12,385 nucleotides of DNA from Burkholderiaceae bacterium (GTDB lineage: Bacteria; Pseudomonadota; Gammaproteobacteria; Burkholderiales; Burkholderiaceae_F): contig JACCSD010000003.1 in assembly GCA_013813185.1 (NCBI GenBank), positions 1 through 12,385 of the forward strand, in the 5' to 3' direction. Below are positions 6,575 to 12,385 of this stretch, one piece after another; positions within the stretch are counted from its first letter, which is position 1, and every line of letters begins with the position of its first letter. The notes beneath the pieces are model-generated. The model searched no databases. It saw only the letters and a list, made by a program, of their open reading frames with translations, and had not been told where the DNA came from. The position numbers and the translations under genes were made by a program.

Positions 6575-7162
6575 ATGAAAGACCGCATCACTGCGTTCAT
6601 CGCGATCTTGCTGCTGGCTTCGCTCGCGGGCGTCAGTTACTGGTACTCGCAAACAACGCGCTTGAAAAAGATCAGCAGTCCGCTGTCGCGCGAAGGCCCG
6701 GACTTTGTCGTCAACGGCGTGTCGCTGACGCAATTCGATGAAACCGGGCGCGCGACCAATCGGCTGCATGCGTCCCAGCTGATGCATTTCGCGGCGGACG
6801 ATCACTCGGAGCTGTTGCAGCCGCGCCTGATAAGCCTGCGACCCAATCAGCCGCAACTGGAAGCGCGCGCGAAAAGTGCCAATGTCGAGTCCGGCGGCGA
6901 GCGCGTCCTGCTATCGGGCGATGTTGTCGTCACCCGTGCGCCGGGGAGAGATGGGTCACCCCCGATGCAATTGCGAACGCAGCAGCTGACCGCGATTCCC
7001 GATCTGGATCGCTATTCAACCGACGTTGCGGCGGAAATCGAGAACGGCGATTCGGTAGTACGTTCTATCGGGATGGACTACGACAACGTGCAGCGGGTCG
7101 TTAAATTCCGGTCACAGGTGCGCGGAACGCTCGCGCCCACGGCGCCAGGCGAGGAGCGATGA
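6575..7162 (+). CDS. lptC: LPS export system protein LptC
   Basis: A bitopic inner-membrane protein that receives lipopolysaccharide from the LptB2FG transporter and passes it to LptA. The 195 residues have one N-terminal membrane helix (about 5-24, ITAFIAILLLASLAGVSYWY) and a periplasmic beta-jellyroll domain. Family sequence is visible in DFVVNGVSLTQFDETGR (about 43-59) and LLQPRLISLRPNQPQLEARA (about 80-99), followed by SGDVVVTRAPGRDG and LRTQQLTAIPD (about 114-144). The ribosome binding site AGGAG lies eight bases before the ATG. It starts 16 bases after kdsC, and its stop overlaps the lptA start by four bases (ATGA), so translational coupling with lptA is likely. Sequence similarity in this family is low, but the topology, motifs and position agree. 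Confidence 0.94.
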   Translation: MKDRITAFIAILLLASLAGVSYWYSQTTRLKKISSPLSREGPDFVVNGVSLTQFDETGRATNRLHASQLMHFAADDHSELLQPRLISLRPNQPQLEARAKSANVESGGERVLLSGDVVVTRAPGRDGSPPMQLRTQQLTAIPDLDRYSTDVAAEIENGDSVVRSIGMDYDNVQRVVKFRSQVRGTLAPTAPGEER

Positions 7163-7779
7163 AACATTGGTCGGCAATAGTCGTGTTCGCACTGGCGGTG
7201 GCTCCGGCACTGGCAGAAAAGGCCGATCGCACCAAGCCGCTCAACTACGAAGCCGATAGTGGCGAATGCGACGACTTGAAGCAGGTGTGCGTGCTGGTCG
7301 GCAACGTGGTGTTGAACAAGGGCACGATGCGAGCGGCGGGAGCGCGCGTGCAGGTACGCAAGGATCCGGAGGGTTACCAGTACGGCGTGATCATCGCAGC
7401 CCCGGGCAAGCTCGCATCGTTTCGCCAGCGGCGCGACAGCACCAAGCCGGGCCTTGAGGAATTCGTCGAGGGGTATGCCGAGCGCATCGAGTACGACGAG
7501 AAAGAAGATACGGTCAAGCTGATTACGCGTGCCCGCGTTCGGCTGCTGGAGAACGAAGTCCAGCGCGACGAGCTGCGCGGCGATGCAATTACCTACGACC
7601 AGCGCCACGCCAAATACTTCGTGACCGGCGGCAAGCCTTCAGCGGATCCGAACAATCCGGATGGACGAGTACGCGGGACGATTGCGCCGCGCGTCGAGAC
7701 GCCGGCCGATGGATCGAAAGCGGCGTCGAAGGCAGTTCTGACGCCCGATAAGAATCTCGCGAATCCGCGTCGCGAATAG
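7159..7779 (+). CDS. lptA: LPS transport periplasmic protein LptA
   Basis: A periplasmic bridge protein that polymerises between LptC and LptD and shields the lipid A chains of lipopolysaccharide in transit. The 206 residues begin with a signal peptide (about 1-19, cleavage ALA|EK). The OstA-type beta-jellyroll domain follows (about 27-155): PLNYEADSGECDDL, VLVGNVVLNKGTMRAAGARVQV, LEEFVEGYAERIEYDEKEDTVKL, ENEVQRDELRGDAITYDQRHAKYFV. The C-terminal tail (about 160-206) is hydrophilic and probably disordered. Two cysteines, Cys37 and Cys44, are the only ones in the protein and sit in the first strands, where they could form a disulfide. A GAGGAG sits very close to the ATG (two bases), and the start overlaps the lptC stop. 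The gene order lptC-lptA-lptB supports the assignment. Confidence 0.94.
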   Translation: MKHWSAIVVFALAVAPALAEKADRTKPLNYEADSGECDDLKQVCVLVGNVVLNKGTMRAAGARVQVRKDPEGYQYGVIIAAPGKLASFRQRRDSTKPGLEEFVEGYAERIEYDEKEDTVKLITRARVRLLENEVQRDELRGDAITYDQRHAKYFVTGGKPSADPNNPDGRVRGTIAPRVETPADGSKAASKAVLTPDKNLANPRRE

Positions 7780-7793
7780 GAACGACGGCGCGC

Positions 7794-8588
7794 ATGGATG
7801 CCGATCTGGTCGAAAAAAACGGCGTGCTGCGCGCACCGGCACTCGAGCACAACAAGCTGGTGGTCGAGAATTTGCAGAAACGCTACGGCAGCCGCACGGT
7901 CGTCAAGGACGTATCGCTGACGGTCGAAAGCGGCGAAGTGGTCGGCCTCCTCGGGCCCAACGGCGCAGGCAAGACCACGTGCTTCTACATGGTGGTCGGC
8001 CTGCTGCCGCTCGACGATGGCCAGATTGCACTGAATGGTCAATCGATCGCGCATTTGCCGATTCATCGGCGCGCTCGAATGGGGCTGTCGTATCTGCCGC
8101 AGGAAGCGTCGGTTTTCCGCAAGCTGACGGCCGAGGAAAACGTTCGCGCGGTGCTCGAGCTGCAAGTCGATGAAGACAAGCGGCCGCTGCGCAAGGCGGA
8201 GATCGCGGAGCGGCTGGATGGGTTGCTGGCCGACTTGCAGATTGCGCATTTGCGGACCAACACGGCGCTGTCGCTGTCGGGCGGCGAGCGCCGGCGGGTT
8301 GAGATTGCGCGCGCACTGGCGTCGCGTCCGCGTTTCATCCTGCTCGACGAACCCTTTGCCGGCGTCGATCCGATCGCAGTACTCGAGATTCAACGCATCG
8401 TAAGGTTCCTCAAGGAGCGCGGTATCGGGGTGCTGATGACCGACCATAACGTGCGCGAGACACTGGGCATTTGCGATCACGCGTACATCATCAACGAAGG
8501 CGTCGTCCTGGCAGCCGGGCGGCCCGAAGAGATCGTCGGCAACGAAACCGTTCGACGGGTCTATTTGGGCGAACACTTCCGAATGTAG
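7794..8588 (+). CDS. lptB: LPS export ABC transporter ATP-binding protein LptB
   Basis: The cytoplasmic ATPase of the LptB2FGC complex, which powers extraction of lipopolysaccharide from the inner membrane. The 264 residues contain Walker A GPNGAGKT (54-61), the Q-loop glutamine in SYLPQEASVFRKLT (Gln103), the signature LSGGE (161-165), Walker B FILLDE (181-186) and the switch histidine in MTDHNVRETL (His218). The EASVFRKL sequence after the Q-loop is characteristic of LptB and lies in the groove region that contacts LptF and LptG. An N-terminal extension of about 20 residues precedes the first conserved strand. The ribosome binding site is weak: AGGA about 12 bases upstream, overlapping the lptA stop. 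The gap to lptA is 14 bases. The partner genes lptF and lptG are not in this window. Confidence 0.96.
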   Translation: MDADLVEKNGVLRAPALEHNKLVVENLQKRYGSRTVVKDVSLTVESGEVVGLLGPNGAGKTTCFYMVVGLLPLDDGQIALNGQSIAHLPIHRRARMGLSYLPQEASVFRKLTAEENVRAVLELQVDEDKRPLRKAEIAERLDGLLADLQIAHLRTNTALSLSGGERRRVEIARALASRPRFILLDEPFAGVDPIAVLEIQRIVRFLKERGIGVLMTDHNVRETLGICDHAYIINEGVVLAAGRPEEIVGNETVRRVYLGEHFRM

Positions 8589-8637
8589 CTGCCACGATGC
8601 CAAGCACATTGCGCCCGCTTCATTCGTCGCCTTCGTC

Positions 8638-10143
8638 ATGAAACCGAGTCTGCAGCTACGGTTTTCCCAGCACCTCGCGCTGACCCCGCAGTTGCAGCAG
8701 TCGATCCGTCTGCTGCAACTGTCGACGCTCGAGCTGAGTCAGGAGATCGATCAGGCACTGGCTGACAACCCACTGCTCGAGCGCGACGACGATCCGCAGG
8801 CGCTTGCGATGCGAGTCAAGCCCGACGGCTCGATCGCGGCCGACGTTCCACTGTCCGAGACCGCGGCGGAGCCCGTCAATGGAACCGATGCCCCGGCTTC
8901 AACCGAGACCCCTGAGTCGCACGATTCGCCGATGGACGGGGGCTCGCTGATCGAGTGGCGCGGCAACGGCGATTCGGCGGATGAAGACGACACGAGTCCC
9001 ACCAACTGGGTCGGCACCACTCTGTCCCTGCGCGAACACTTGCGAACTCAGATCGCATGTCAGGCTTCGCAGCGCGATCGCGCGCTGGTGGAGCTGCTGG
9101 TAGAAGCACTCGATGACGACGGGTATCTGCATCCGACGCTCGACGAATTGCTCGCAATGTGCCCGGCGGAGGCCGAGGTCGAGCCGGAAGAGCTGCTGAC
9201 GGCACTGCGCTTGCTGCAAAGTCTGGATCCGACCGGTGTGGGTGCACGCGACGCCGCCGAGTGCCTGCTGTTGCAGTTGCAGTCGCTGGAGCACTCCGAC
9301 GGCGAGCGCCGCGCCACTCCTTCCGCGCCCGTTTTTACTTTAGCACGCCGCATCGTCCAGGAGTGCCTGCCCTTGCTCGCAGCGCGCGAATTCTCGAAGT
9401 TGCGCAAGCTGCTCAACTGCAGCGACGAAGAACTACGAGCCGCACATCGGCTGATTCGCACCCTAAATCCGAGGCCCGGTACGGCGTTTGCAGACAATCG
9501 TGCTGATTACATCGTCGCCGACGTATTCGTACGGAAAGTTAAGAATCGCTGGACCGCCGTACTTAATCCGGAAGTTATGCCGCGTTTGCGAGTGAACCAG
9601 TCGTTTGCCGATGTGCTCAAAAAGGACAGAGCCAAGCAGGGTGCGGATCCGGGTGAGCGTGGAAAGTGGACTACGCGGGTGCAGGAAGCACGATGGTTGA
9701 TACGCAACATTCAGCAACGCTTCGAAACGATCCTCAGAGTCGCGCAGGCGATCGTCGATCGCCAGCACAACTTCTTTACGCATGGCGCCATCGCCATGCG
9801 CCCCCTGGTGTTGCGGGAGATCGCCGATACCGTCGAGTTGCACGAGTCGACGATTTCGCGCGTCACGGCGCACAAGTACATGGCGACGCCGTTTGGAATT
9901 TTCGAGCTGAAGTATTTCTTCGGCAGCCATGTCGCGACCGAAACGGGAGGTGCCGCATCGTCGACGGCAATTCGCGCGCTGATCAAACAACTGATAGGAG
10001 CCGAAGACAACCACAATCCATTTTCGGACAGCAAGCTTGCAGACCTGCTGGGCGAACAAGGCATCGTGGTAGCGCGCCGAACCGTCGCGAAATACCGTGA
10101 AGCAATGAAGATCCCGTCGGTGGCACTGCGTAAATCCTTATAG
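8638..10143 (+). CDS. rpoN: RNA polymerase sigma-54 factor RpoN
   Basis: Sigma-54 directs RNA polymerase to -24/-12 promoters and needs an AAA+ enhancer-binding protein for open complex formation. The 501 residues show region I (about 1-50, LRFSQHLALTPQLQQSIRLL, then DNPLLE), an acidic low-complexity region II (about 51-122), the core-binding region (about 123-320, with SLDPTGVGARDAAECLLLQL and LNPRPG), the helix-turn-helix (about 393-414, EIADTVELHESTISRVTAHKY), the FELKYFF segment (422-428), and the RpoN box ARRTVAKYR (479-487). The N-terminus matches the family exactly at MKPSLQLR, so the ATG at 8638 is firm although no clear ribosome binding site precedes it. It lies 49 bases after lptB and is followed by hpf and ptsN, as in most proteobacteria. 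All domains look intact. Confidence 0.98.
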   Translation: MKPSLQLRFSQHLALTPQLQQSIRLLQLSTLELSQEIDQALADNPLLERDDDPQALAMRVKPDGSIAADVPLSETAAEPVNGTDAPASTETPESHDSPMDGGSLIEWRGNGDSADEDDTSPTNWVGTTLSLREHLRTQIACQASQRDRALVELLVEALDDDGYLHPTLDELLAMCPAEAEVEPEELLTALRLLQSLDPTGVGARDAAECLLLQLQSLEHSDGERRATPSAPVFTLARRIVQECLPLLAAREFSKLRKLLNCSDEELRAAHRLIRTLNPRPGTAFADNRADYIVADVFVRKVKNRWTAVLNPEVMPRLRVNQSFADVLKKDRAKQGADPGERGKWTTRVQEARWLIRNIQQRFETILRVAQAIVDRQHNFFTHGAIAMRPLVLREIADTVELHESTISRVTAHKYMATPFGIFELKYFFGSHVATETGGAASSTAIRALIKQLIGAEDNHNPFSDSKLADLLGEQGIVVARRTVAKYREAMKIPSVALRKSL

Positions 10144-10165
10144 CGTTGCACTTACCGATTGATTG

Positions 10166-10171
10166 AAAGGA
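10166..10171 (+). promoter_or_regulatory. Ribosome binding site deciding the start of hpf
   Basis: AAAGGA lies six bases before the ATG at 10178. An in-frame ATG at 10163 is upstream of this site and has no such signal, so the 110-residue form starting MNLTIHGNHI is preferred, which also matches the family N-terminus. Confidence 0.65.
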
Positions 10172-10177
10172 ACTTGC

Positions 10178-10510
10178 ATGAACCTTACGATCCACGGAAA
10201 TCACATCGATGTTTCTCCAGCGCTACGCGAGCACGTCACGACCAAGCTCGGCCGAGTCGAGCGCCACTTTGATCAGGTGATCGATGCGACCGTCCAACTT
10301 ACCTGCGAAAAGCTGCGGCAACGCGCTGAGATCACGCTGCGGGTACGCGGCAACAACATCCATGTGGAATCTGTCGAGGACGATATGTACGCGGCGATCG
10401 ACATGCTGGTCGACAAGCTCGATCGGCAGGTGATCCGCCACAAGAACCGTGTCAAGGATCATCACGGCGATTCGCTGAAACACCAGCAGGCGGGCCAGCC
10501 GTCGCAGTAA
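10178..10510 (+). CDS. hpf: Ribosome hibernation promoting factor HPF (short form)
   Basis: A small cytoplasmic protein that binds the 30S subunit at the mRNA/tRNA channel and promotes inactive ribosome dimers in slow growth. The 110 residues form a single S30AE domain: MNLTIHGNHIDVSPALREHV (1-20), the helix with KLGRVERHF (23-31), a middle strand EITLRVRGNNIHVE (51-64) and the second helix DDMYAAIDMLVDKLDRQVIRHKNR (68-91). A short polar tail follows. It lacks the C-terminal dimerisation domain of long-form HPF. The start at 10178 was chosen over 10163 for its ribosome binding site and family N-terminus. It lies 34 bases after rpoN, the usual neighbour. In E. coli the same position holds hpf (formerly yhbH). 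Confidence 0.95.
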   Translation: MNLTIHGNHIDVSPALREHVTTKLGRVERHFDQVIDATVQLTCEKLRQRAEITLRVRGNNIHVESVEDDMYAAIDMLVDKLDRQVIRHKNRVKDHHGDSLKHQQAGQPSQ

Positions 10511-10707
10511 TTCGCACGCAAAATTCTGGTTACGTAGCGGGGTTTCCGCGCGCTATTCGAGGTGTAGTATCCGCGCCTTTCCGGCGCCGGACGGCTCGCT
10601 GCACGTGTTCCTGAGCAAGCAATAAAAGAGGTTGATCTCGTTTCTTCCCACTCGATCGCGGCCGCCTGAAACCCCTACCATGGTGGTATTCGGCAAGCAT
10701 CCCTCCC
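10511..10707 (+). other. 197-base gene-free gap between hpf and ptsN
   Basis: The longest non-coding stretch of the window and the only sizeable break in the operon. It contains a perfect 12-base palindrome TCCGGCGCCGGA (10580-10591), a weak -10-like TAGTAT (10565-10570) without a good -35, and a short hairpin TACCA/TGGTA (10676-10688) ending 19 bases before the ptsN start. The palindrome has no following T run, so it is not a classical terminator. A separate ptsN promoter is plausible but not shown. Confidence 0.4.
10580..10591. repeat. Perfect 12-base palindrome in the hpf-ptsN gap
   Basis: TCCGGCGCCGGA reads identically on both strands. It could be a protein-binding operator or a short hairpin; no T run follows on either strand. 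Short GC palindromes also arise by chance in GC-rich DNA. Confidence 0.4.
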
Positions 10708-11178
10708 ATGAACCTCATTTCCCGCATCTTGCCGGCATCCAACGTACTGATCGATTTGCCGGCCTCAAGCAAGAAGCGCGCTTTCGAGCAAGCTGGCTTG
10801 CTGTTTGAAAACAATCAGGGTGTCGCGCATTCGAAGGTGTTCGATAGTTTGTTCGCGCGCGAGCGCCTGGGATCGACGGGCCTCGGCCAGGGCGTCGCAA
10901 TTCCGCACGGTCGCATCAAGGGGCTGAAAGATTCGATTGCGGCGTTCCTAAGAGTCGAGCCGCCAATTCAGTTTGATGCGCCTGACGGTCAACCGGTGTC
11001 GCTGATGATTTTTCTGCTGGTGCCCGAGCAGGCGTCGCAGCAACACCTGGACATTTTGTCCGAGCTAACGCAGATGCTGTCGGACAAGCCATTTCGAGAA
11101 AGTCTGCTGTCCGCGAGCGATGCGCATGCGGTCCATGTGGCGCTGACGAGCTGGCAACCGATCCGCCCGGCAGCGTAA
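10708..11178 (+). CDS. ptsN: PTS IIA-like nitrogen regulatory protein PtsN (EIIA-Ntr)
   Basis: The terminal phospho-acceptor of the nitrogen phosphotransferase system (PtsP, NPr, PtsN); it regulates potassium uptake, stress responses and other targets by protein contact rather than carrying sugar. The 156 residues are one EIIA type-2 (mannitol/fructose-like) domain. Seen: SSKKRAFEQAGLLFENNQGV (20-39), the block LFARERLGSTGLGQGVAIPHGRIKGLKDSIAAF (48-80) with the phosphorylatable His67, and the segment FDAPDGQPVSLMIFLLVPEQASQQHLDILSELTQML (about 88-123). The ATG fits the family N-terminus (MNLISRILP), but the bases upstream are pyrimidine-rich and no ribosome binding site is visible. It follows hpf after an unusually long gap and precedes hprK, the betaproteobacterial arrangement. 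Confidence 0.96.
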   Translation: MNLISRILPASNVLIDLPASSKKRAFEQAGLLFENNQGVAHSKVFDSLFARERLGSTGLGQGVAIPHGRIKGLKDSIAAFLRVEPPIQFDAPDGQPVSLMIFLLVPEQASQQHLDILSELTQMLSDKPFRESLLSASDAHAVHVALTSWQPIRPAA

Positions 11179-11193
11179 TCTTCCGGCGTCGCG

Positions 11194-11208
11194 TCGGCCG
11201 CCGGCCGA
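11194..11208 (+). other. Stem-loop between ptsN and hprK
   Basis: TCGGCC (11194-11199) and GGCCGA (11203-11208) pair to a six-base GC-rich stem with a three-base loop in the 54-base gap. No T run follows, so it is at most an inefficient terminator or an mRNA-stabilising hairpin lowering hprK expression relative to ptsN; it may be chance. Confidence 0.3.
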
Positions 11209-11232
11209 GTCTTGTCACCACTTCCTCGCGCC

Positions 11233-12174
11233 ATGCCGACTTTTCAATCGCTGTTCGACGACAACCGCGAATCACTGCAGCTTGAGTGGCTGGTCGGCGA
11301 ATCCGCTGCCGACAAGCCGTTGATCACGCCGGTGACTTCGAACCTGGCAAGCCCCGATCTTGTAGGCTTTTTGAATCTGATCCATCCGGCGCGCCTGCAC
11401 ATCCTGGGGCCCGCTGAAGTTCGCTATTACAGCGAAATGGAGCCGGCGCGATGGCAGCACTACGCGCACGAGCTGCAGGCCGGCGGCCCGATCGGCTTGG
11501 TCGTCGCGGACGGCTTGGCGCCGCCCCGCGCACTGCAAGGCACGGCTGAAAGCGCAGGCCTCCCGATGTTGCGTTCGCCGTTGCCGGCCGCGACGGTGAT
11601 TGAAGTGCTGCGAATTTATTTTTCGAAGCTGTTGGCCCGGCACTGCACGATGCACGGCGTATTCATGGACGTCCTTGGCATGGGAGTGCTGATTTCCGGG
11701 GAATCGAGCGTCGGCAAAAGCGAGCTCGGTCTGGAGCTGATCAGTCGTGGGCATGGCCTGGTGGCCGACGACGTGGTTGATTTTTCTCGCGTCGCGCCCG
11801 ATACGATCGAGGGACGCTGCCCGCATCTGCTGGCAAATCTGCTCGAAGTCCGTGGCCTGGGGTTGCTCGACATCAAAGCGATCTTTGGCGAAACGGCGGT
11901 CCGTCGGAAAATGAAACTGCGGCTGATCGTTGAGCTGCGCCGCTATGGCGGCGCCGATACCTTCGAAAGGTTGCCGCTGGAAGGTCAATCCGAAGATGTA
12001 TTGGGATTGCCGGTCCGCAAGGTGCTGATCCCGGTGGCATCCGGACGCAATCTCGCGGTACTGACCGAAGCCGCGGTGCGCAATACGATATTGCAGTTGC
12101 GAGGCATCGATACGATGCGCGACTTTTTGCAGCGCCAGCAGCAGCAAATGAGCGCGGACGACGGCGATCTGTAA
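11233..12174 (+). CDS. hprK: HPr kinase/phosphorylase HprK
   Basis: A bifunctional cytoplasmic enzyme that phosphorylates and dephosphorylates a serine of HPr, linking carbon state to regulation; in proteobacteria it usually accompanies an incomplete PTS. The 313 residues comprise an N-terminal domain (about 1-130; LVGFLNLIHPARLHILG at 43-59) and a C-terminal kinase domain. That domain has HCTMHGVFMDVLGMGVLISG (137-156), Walker A GESSVGKS (156-163), GHGLVADDVVDF (173-184) with the catalytic aspartate region, and the HprK signature LEVRGLGLLDIKAIFG (204-219), followed by KMKLRLIVELRRY (226-238). The ATG at 11233 gives the family start MPTFQSLFDD; an in-frame TTG at 11212 is less likely. No clear ribosome binding site is seen. 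It lies 54 bases after ptsN. HPr itself is not in this window. Confidence 0.96.
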   Translation: MPTFQSLFDDNRESLQLEWLVGESAADKPLITPVTSNLASPDLVGFLNLIHPARLHILGPAEVRYYSEMEPARWQHYAHELQAGGPIGLVVADGLAPPRALQGTAESAGLPMLRSPLPAATVIEVLRIYFSKLLARHCTMHGVFMDVLGMGVLISGESSVGKSELGLELISRGHGLVADDVVDFSRVAPDTIEGRCPHLLANLLEVRGLGLLDIKAIFGETAVRRKMKLRLIVELRRYGGADTFERLPLEGQSEDVLGLPVRKVLIPVASGRNLAVLTEAAVRNTILQLRGIDTMRDFLQRQQQQMSADDGDL

Positions 12175-12192
12175 AAGTGCATTGAGGCACTT
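12175..12192 (+). other. Small inverted repeat directly after the hprK stop
   Basis: AAGTGC (12175-12180) and GCACTT (12187-12192) can form a six-base stem with a six-base loop immediately after the stop codon. No T run follows on the plus strand, so Rho-independent termination is not supported there. On the minus strand the stem runs into CTTTTAC, a weak T run with no known minus-strand transcript to end. It may mark the 3' end of the hprK message. Confidence 0.3.
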
Positions 12193-12249
12193 CATGCTGT
12201 AATTCGTGCTCTGCGCCGGTGCGCATTTCGCTGAAAAGGAAGACCGACC

Positions 12250-12385
12250 ATGCTCAAACCCTTTCTGGTGGCCGCATGCTTTGCGCTACCGCTGACAGCG
12301 CTGGCGCAGGACAAGATGAGCGCGCAGCAAAGCAAGATGGCGACGTGCAACAAGGAAGCCGCCGGCAAGAACCTGAAGGGAGACG
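12250..12385 (+). CDS. PsiF-like small exported protein (5' part, 3' end outside window)
   Basis: Only the first 45 codons are present. The N-terminus is a clear signal peptide (about 1-19, MLKPFLVAACFALPLTALA, cleavage ALA|QD), so the protein is exported. The mature start MSAQQSKMATCNKEAAGKNL, then KGD, matches the beginning of the PsiF repeat, with its single early cysteine (Cys33); the family name comes from an E. coli phosphate-starvation-inducible gene and its function is unknown. AAGGA lies nine bases before the ATG. The 75-base gap to hprK and the different function suggest a separate transcription unit, although no convincing promoter is visible (a TGTAAT at 12198-12203 lacks a good -35). 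In many betaproteobacteria rapZ follows hprK instead. Confidence 0.75.
   Translation, partial: MLKPFLVAACFALPLTALAQDKMSAQQSKMATCNKEAAGKNLKGD

Noticed and set aside
7593..8639. Long minus-strand open frame (348 codons) antisense to lptA and lptB
   Set aside because: Both plus-strand genes have full motifs; the reverse frame has the composition of a shadow and no domain signature.
10684..10699. Sigma-54-like GG-N10-GC pattern just upstream of ptsN
   Set aside because: The GG and GC spacing fits, but the -12 half lacks the TT of TTGC, and transcription would begin inside the ptsN start codon, leaving no leader.
10680..10808. Possible 42-codon upstream frame overlapping the ptsN start
   Set aside because: There is an ATG and an open frame, but no ribosome binding site and no sign of coding constraint separate from ptsN.
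11272..12195. Long minus-strand open frame (307 codons) antisense to hprK
   Set aside because: It is the shadow of the HprK frame, which carries all the expected catalytic motifs.
12187..12203. Promoter for the PsiF-like gene based on TGTAAT at 12198-12203
   Set aside because: No -35 element is found at a suitable distance, so a promoter could not be supported.

Overview
This GC-rich window looks like the chromosome of a betaproteobacterium, probably in or near Burkholderiales. The main reason is the continuous plus-strand run kdsD-kdsC-lptC-lptA-lptB-rpoN-hpf-ptsN-hprK, because an HPr kinase gene directly after ptsN is typical of that class. In E. coli the same cluster lacks hprK and continues with rapZ. 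The assignment rests on protein motifs and gene order read by eye; no database search was possible.

Layout. (1) Positions 1-638, plus strand: the 3' end of uvrA (nucleotide excision repair). (2) Positions 658-2898, minus strand: an accessory three-gene cassette, read from right to left as an ECF-type sigma factor, a single-pass membrane protein placed as its anti-sigma partner, and an exported proline-rich protein of unknown function. (3) Positions 2958-4940, minus strand: a Kef-type cation:proton antiporter with cytoplasmic TrkA-N and TrkA-C domains, 59 bases upstream of the sigma gene and possibly co-transcribed with it. (4) Positions 4941-5037: a short divergent intergenic region with overlapping -10-like elements on both strands. 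(5) Positions 5038-10510, plus strand: an envelope and global-regulator operon. KdsD and KdsC make and dephosphorylate Kdo precursors for lipopolysaccharide. LptC, LptA and LptB belong to the lipopolysaccharide transport bridge. RpoN is sigma-54 and HPF is a ribosome hibernation factor. (6) Positions 10511-10707: the largest gene-free stretch (197 bases), with a perfect 12-base palindrome. (7) Positions 10708-12174, plus strand: ptsN (nitrogen PTS EIIA) and hprK (HPr kinase/phosphorylase). (8) From 12250: the start of a small exported PsiF-like protein, cut by the window edge.

Most of the window is conserved housekeeping. Spacing from kdsD to hpf is tight (ATG directly after the kdsD stop, a 4-base overlap of lptC and lptA, otherwise gaps of 14 to 49 bases), which fits one main transcript. 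The part that ordinary annotation explains least is the sigma/anti-sigma/proline-rich cassette at 658-2898. No tRNA, rRNA, CRISPR array, insertion sequence or phage gene was seen, and no stretch over 300 bases lacks a gene.
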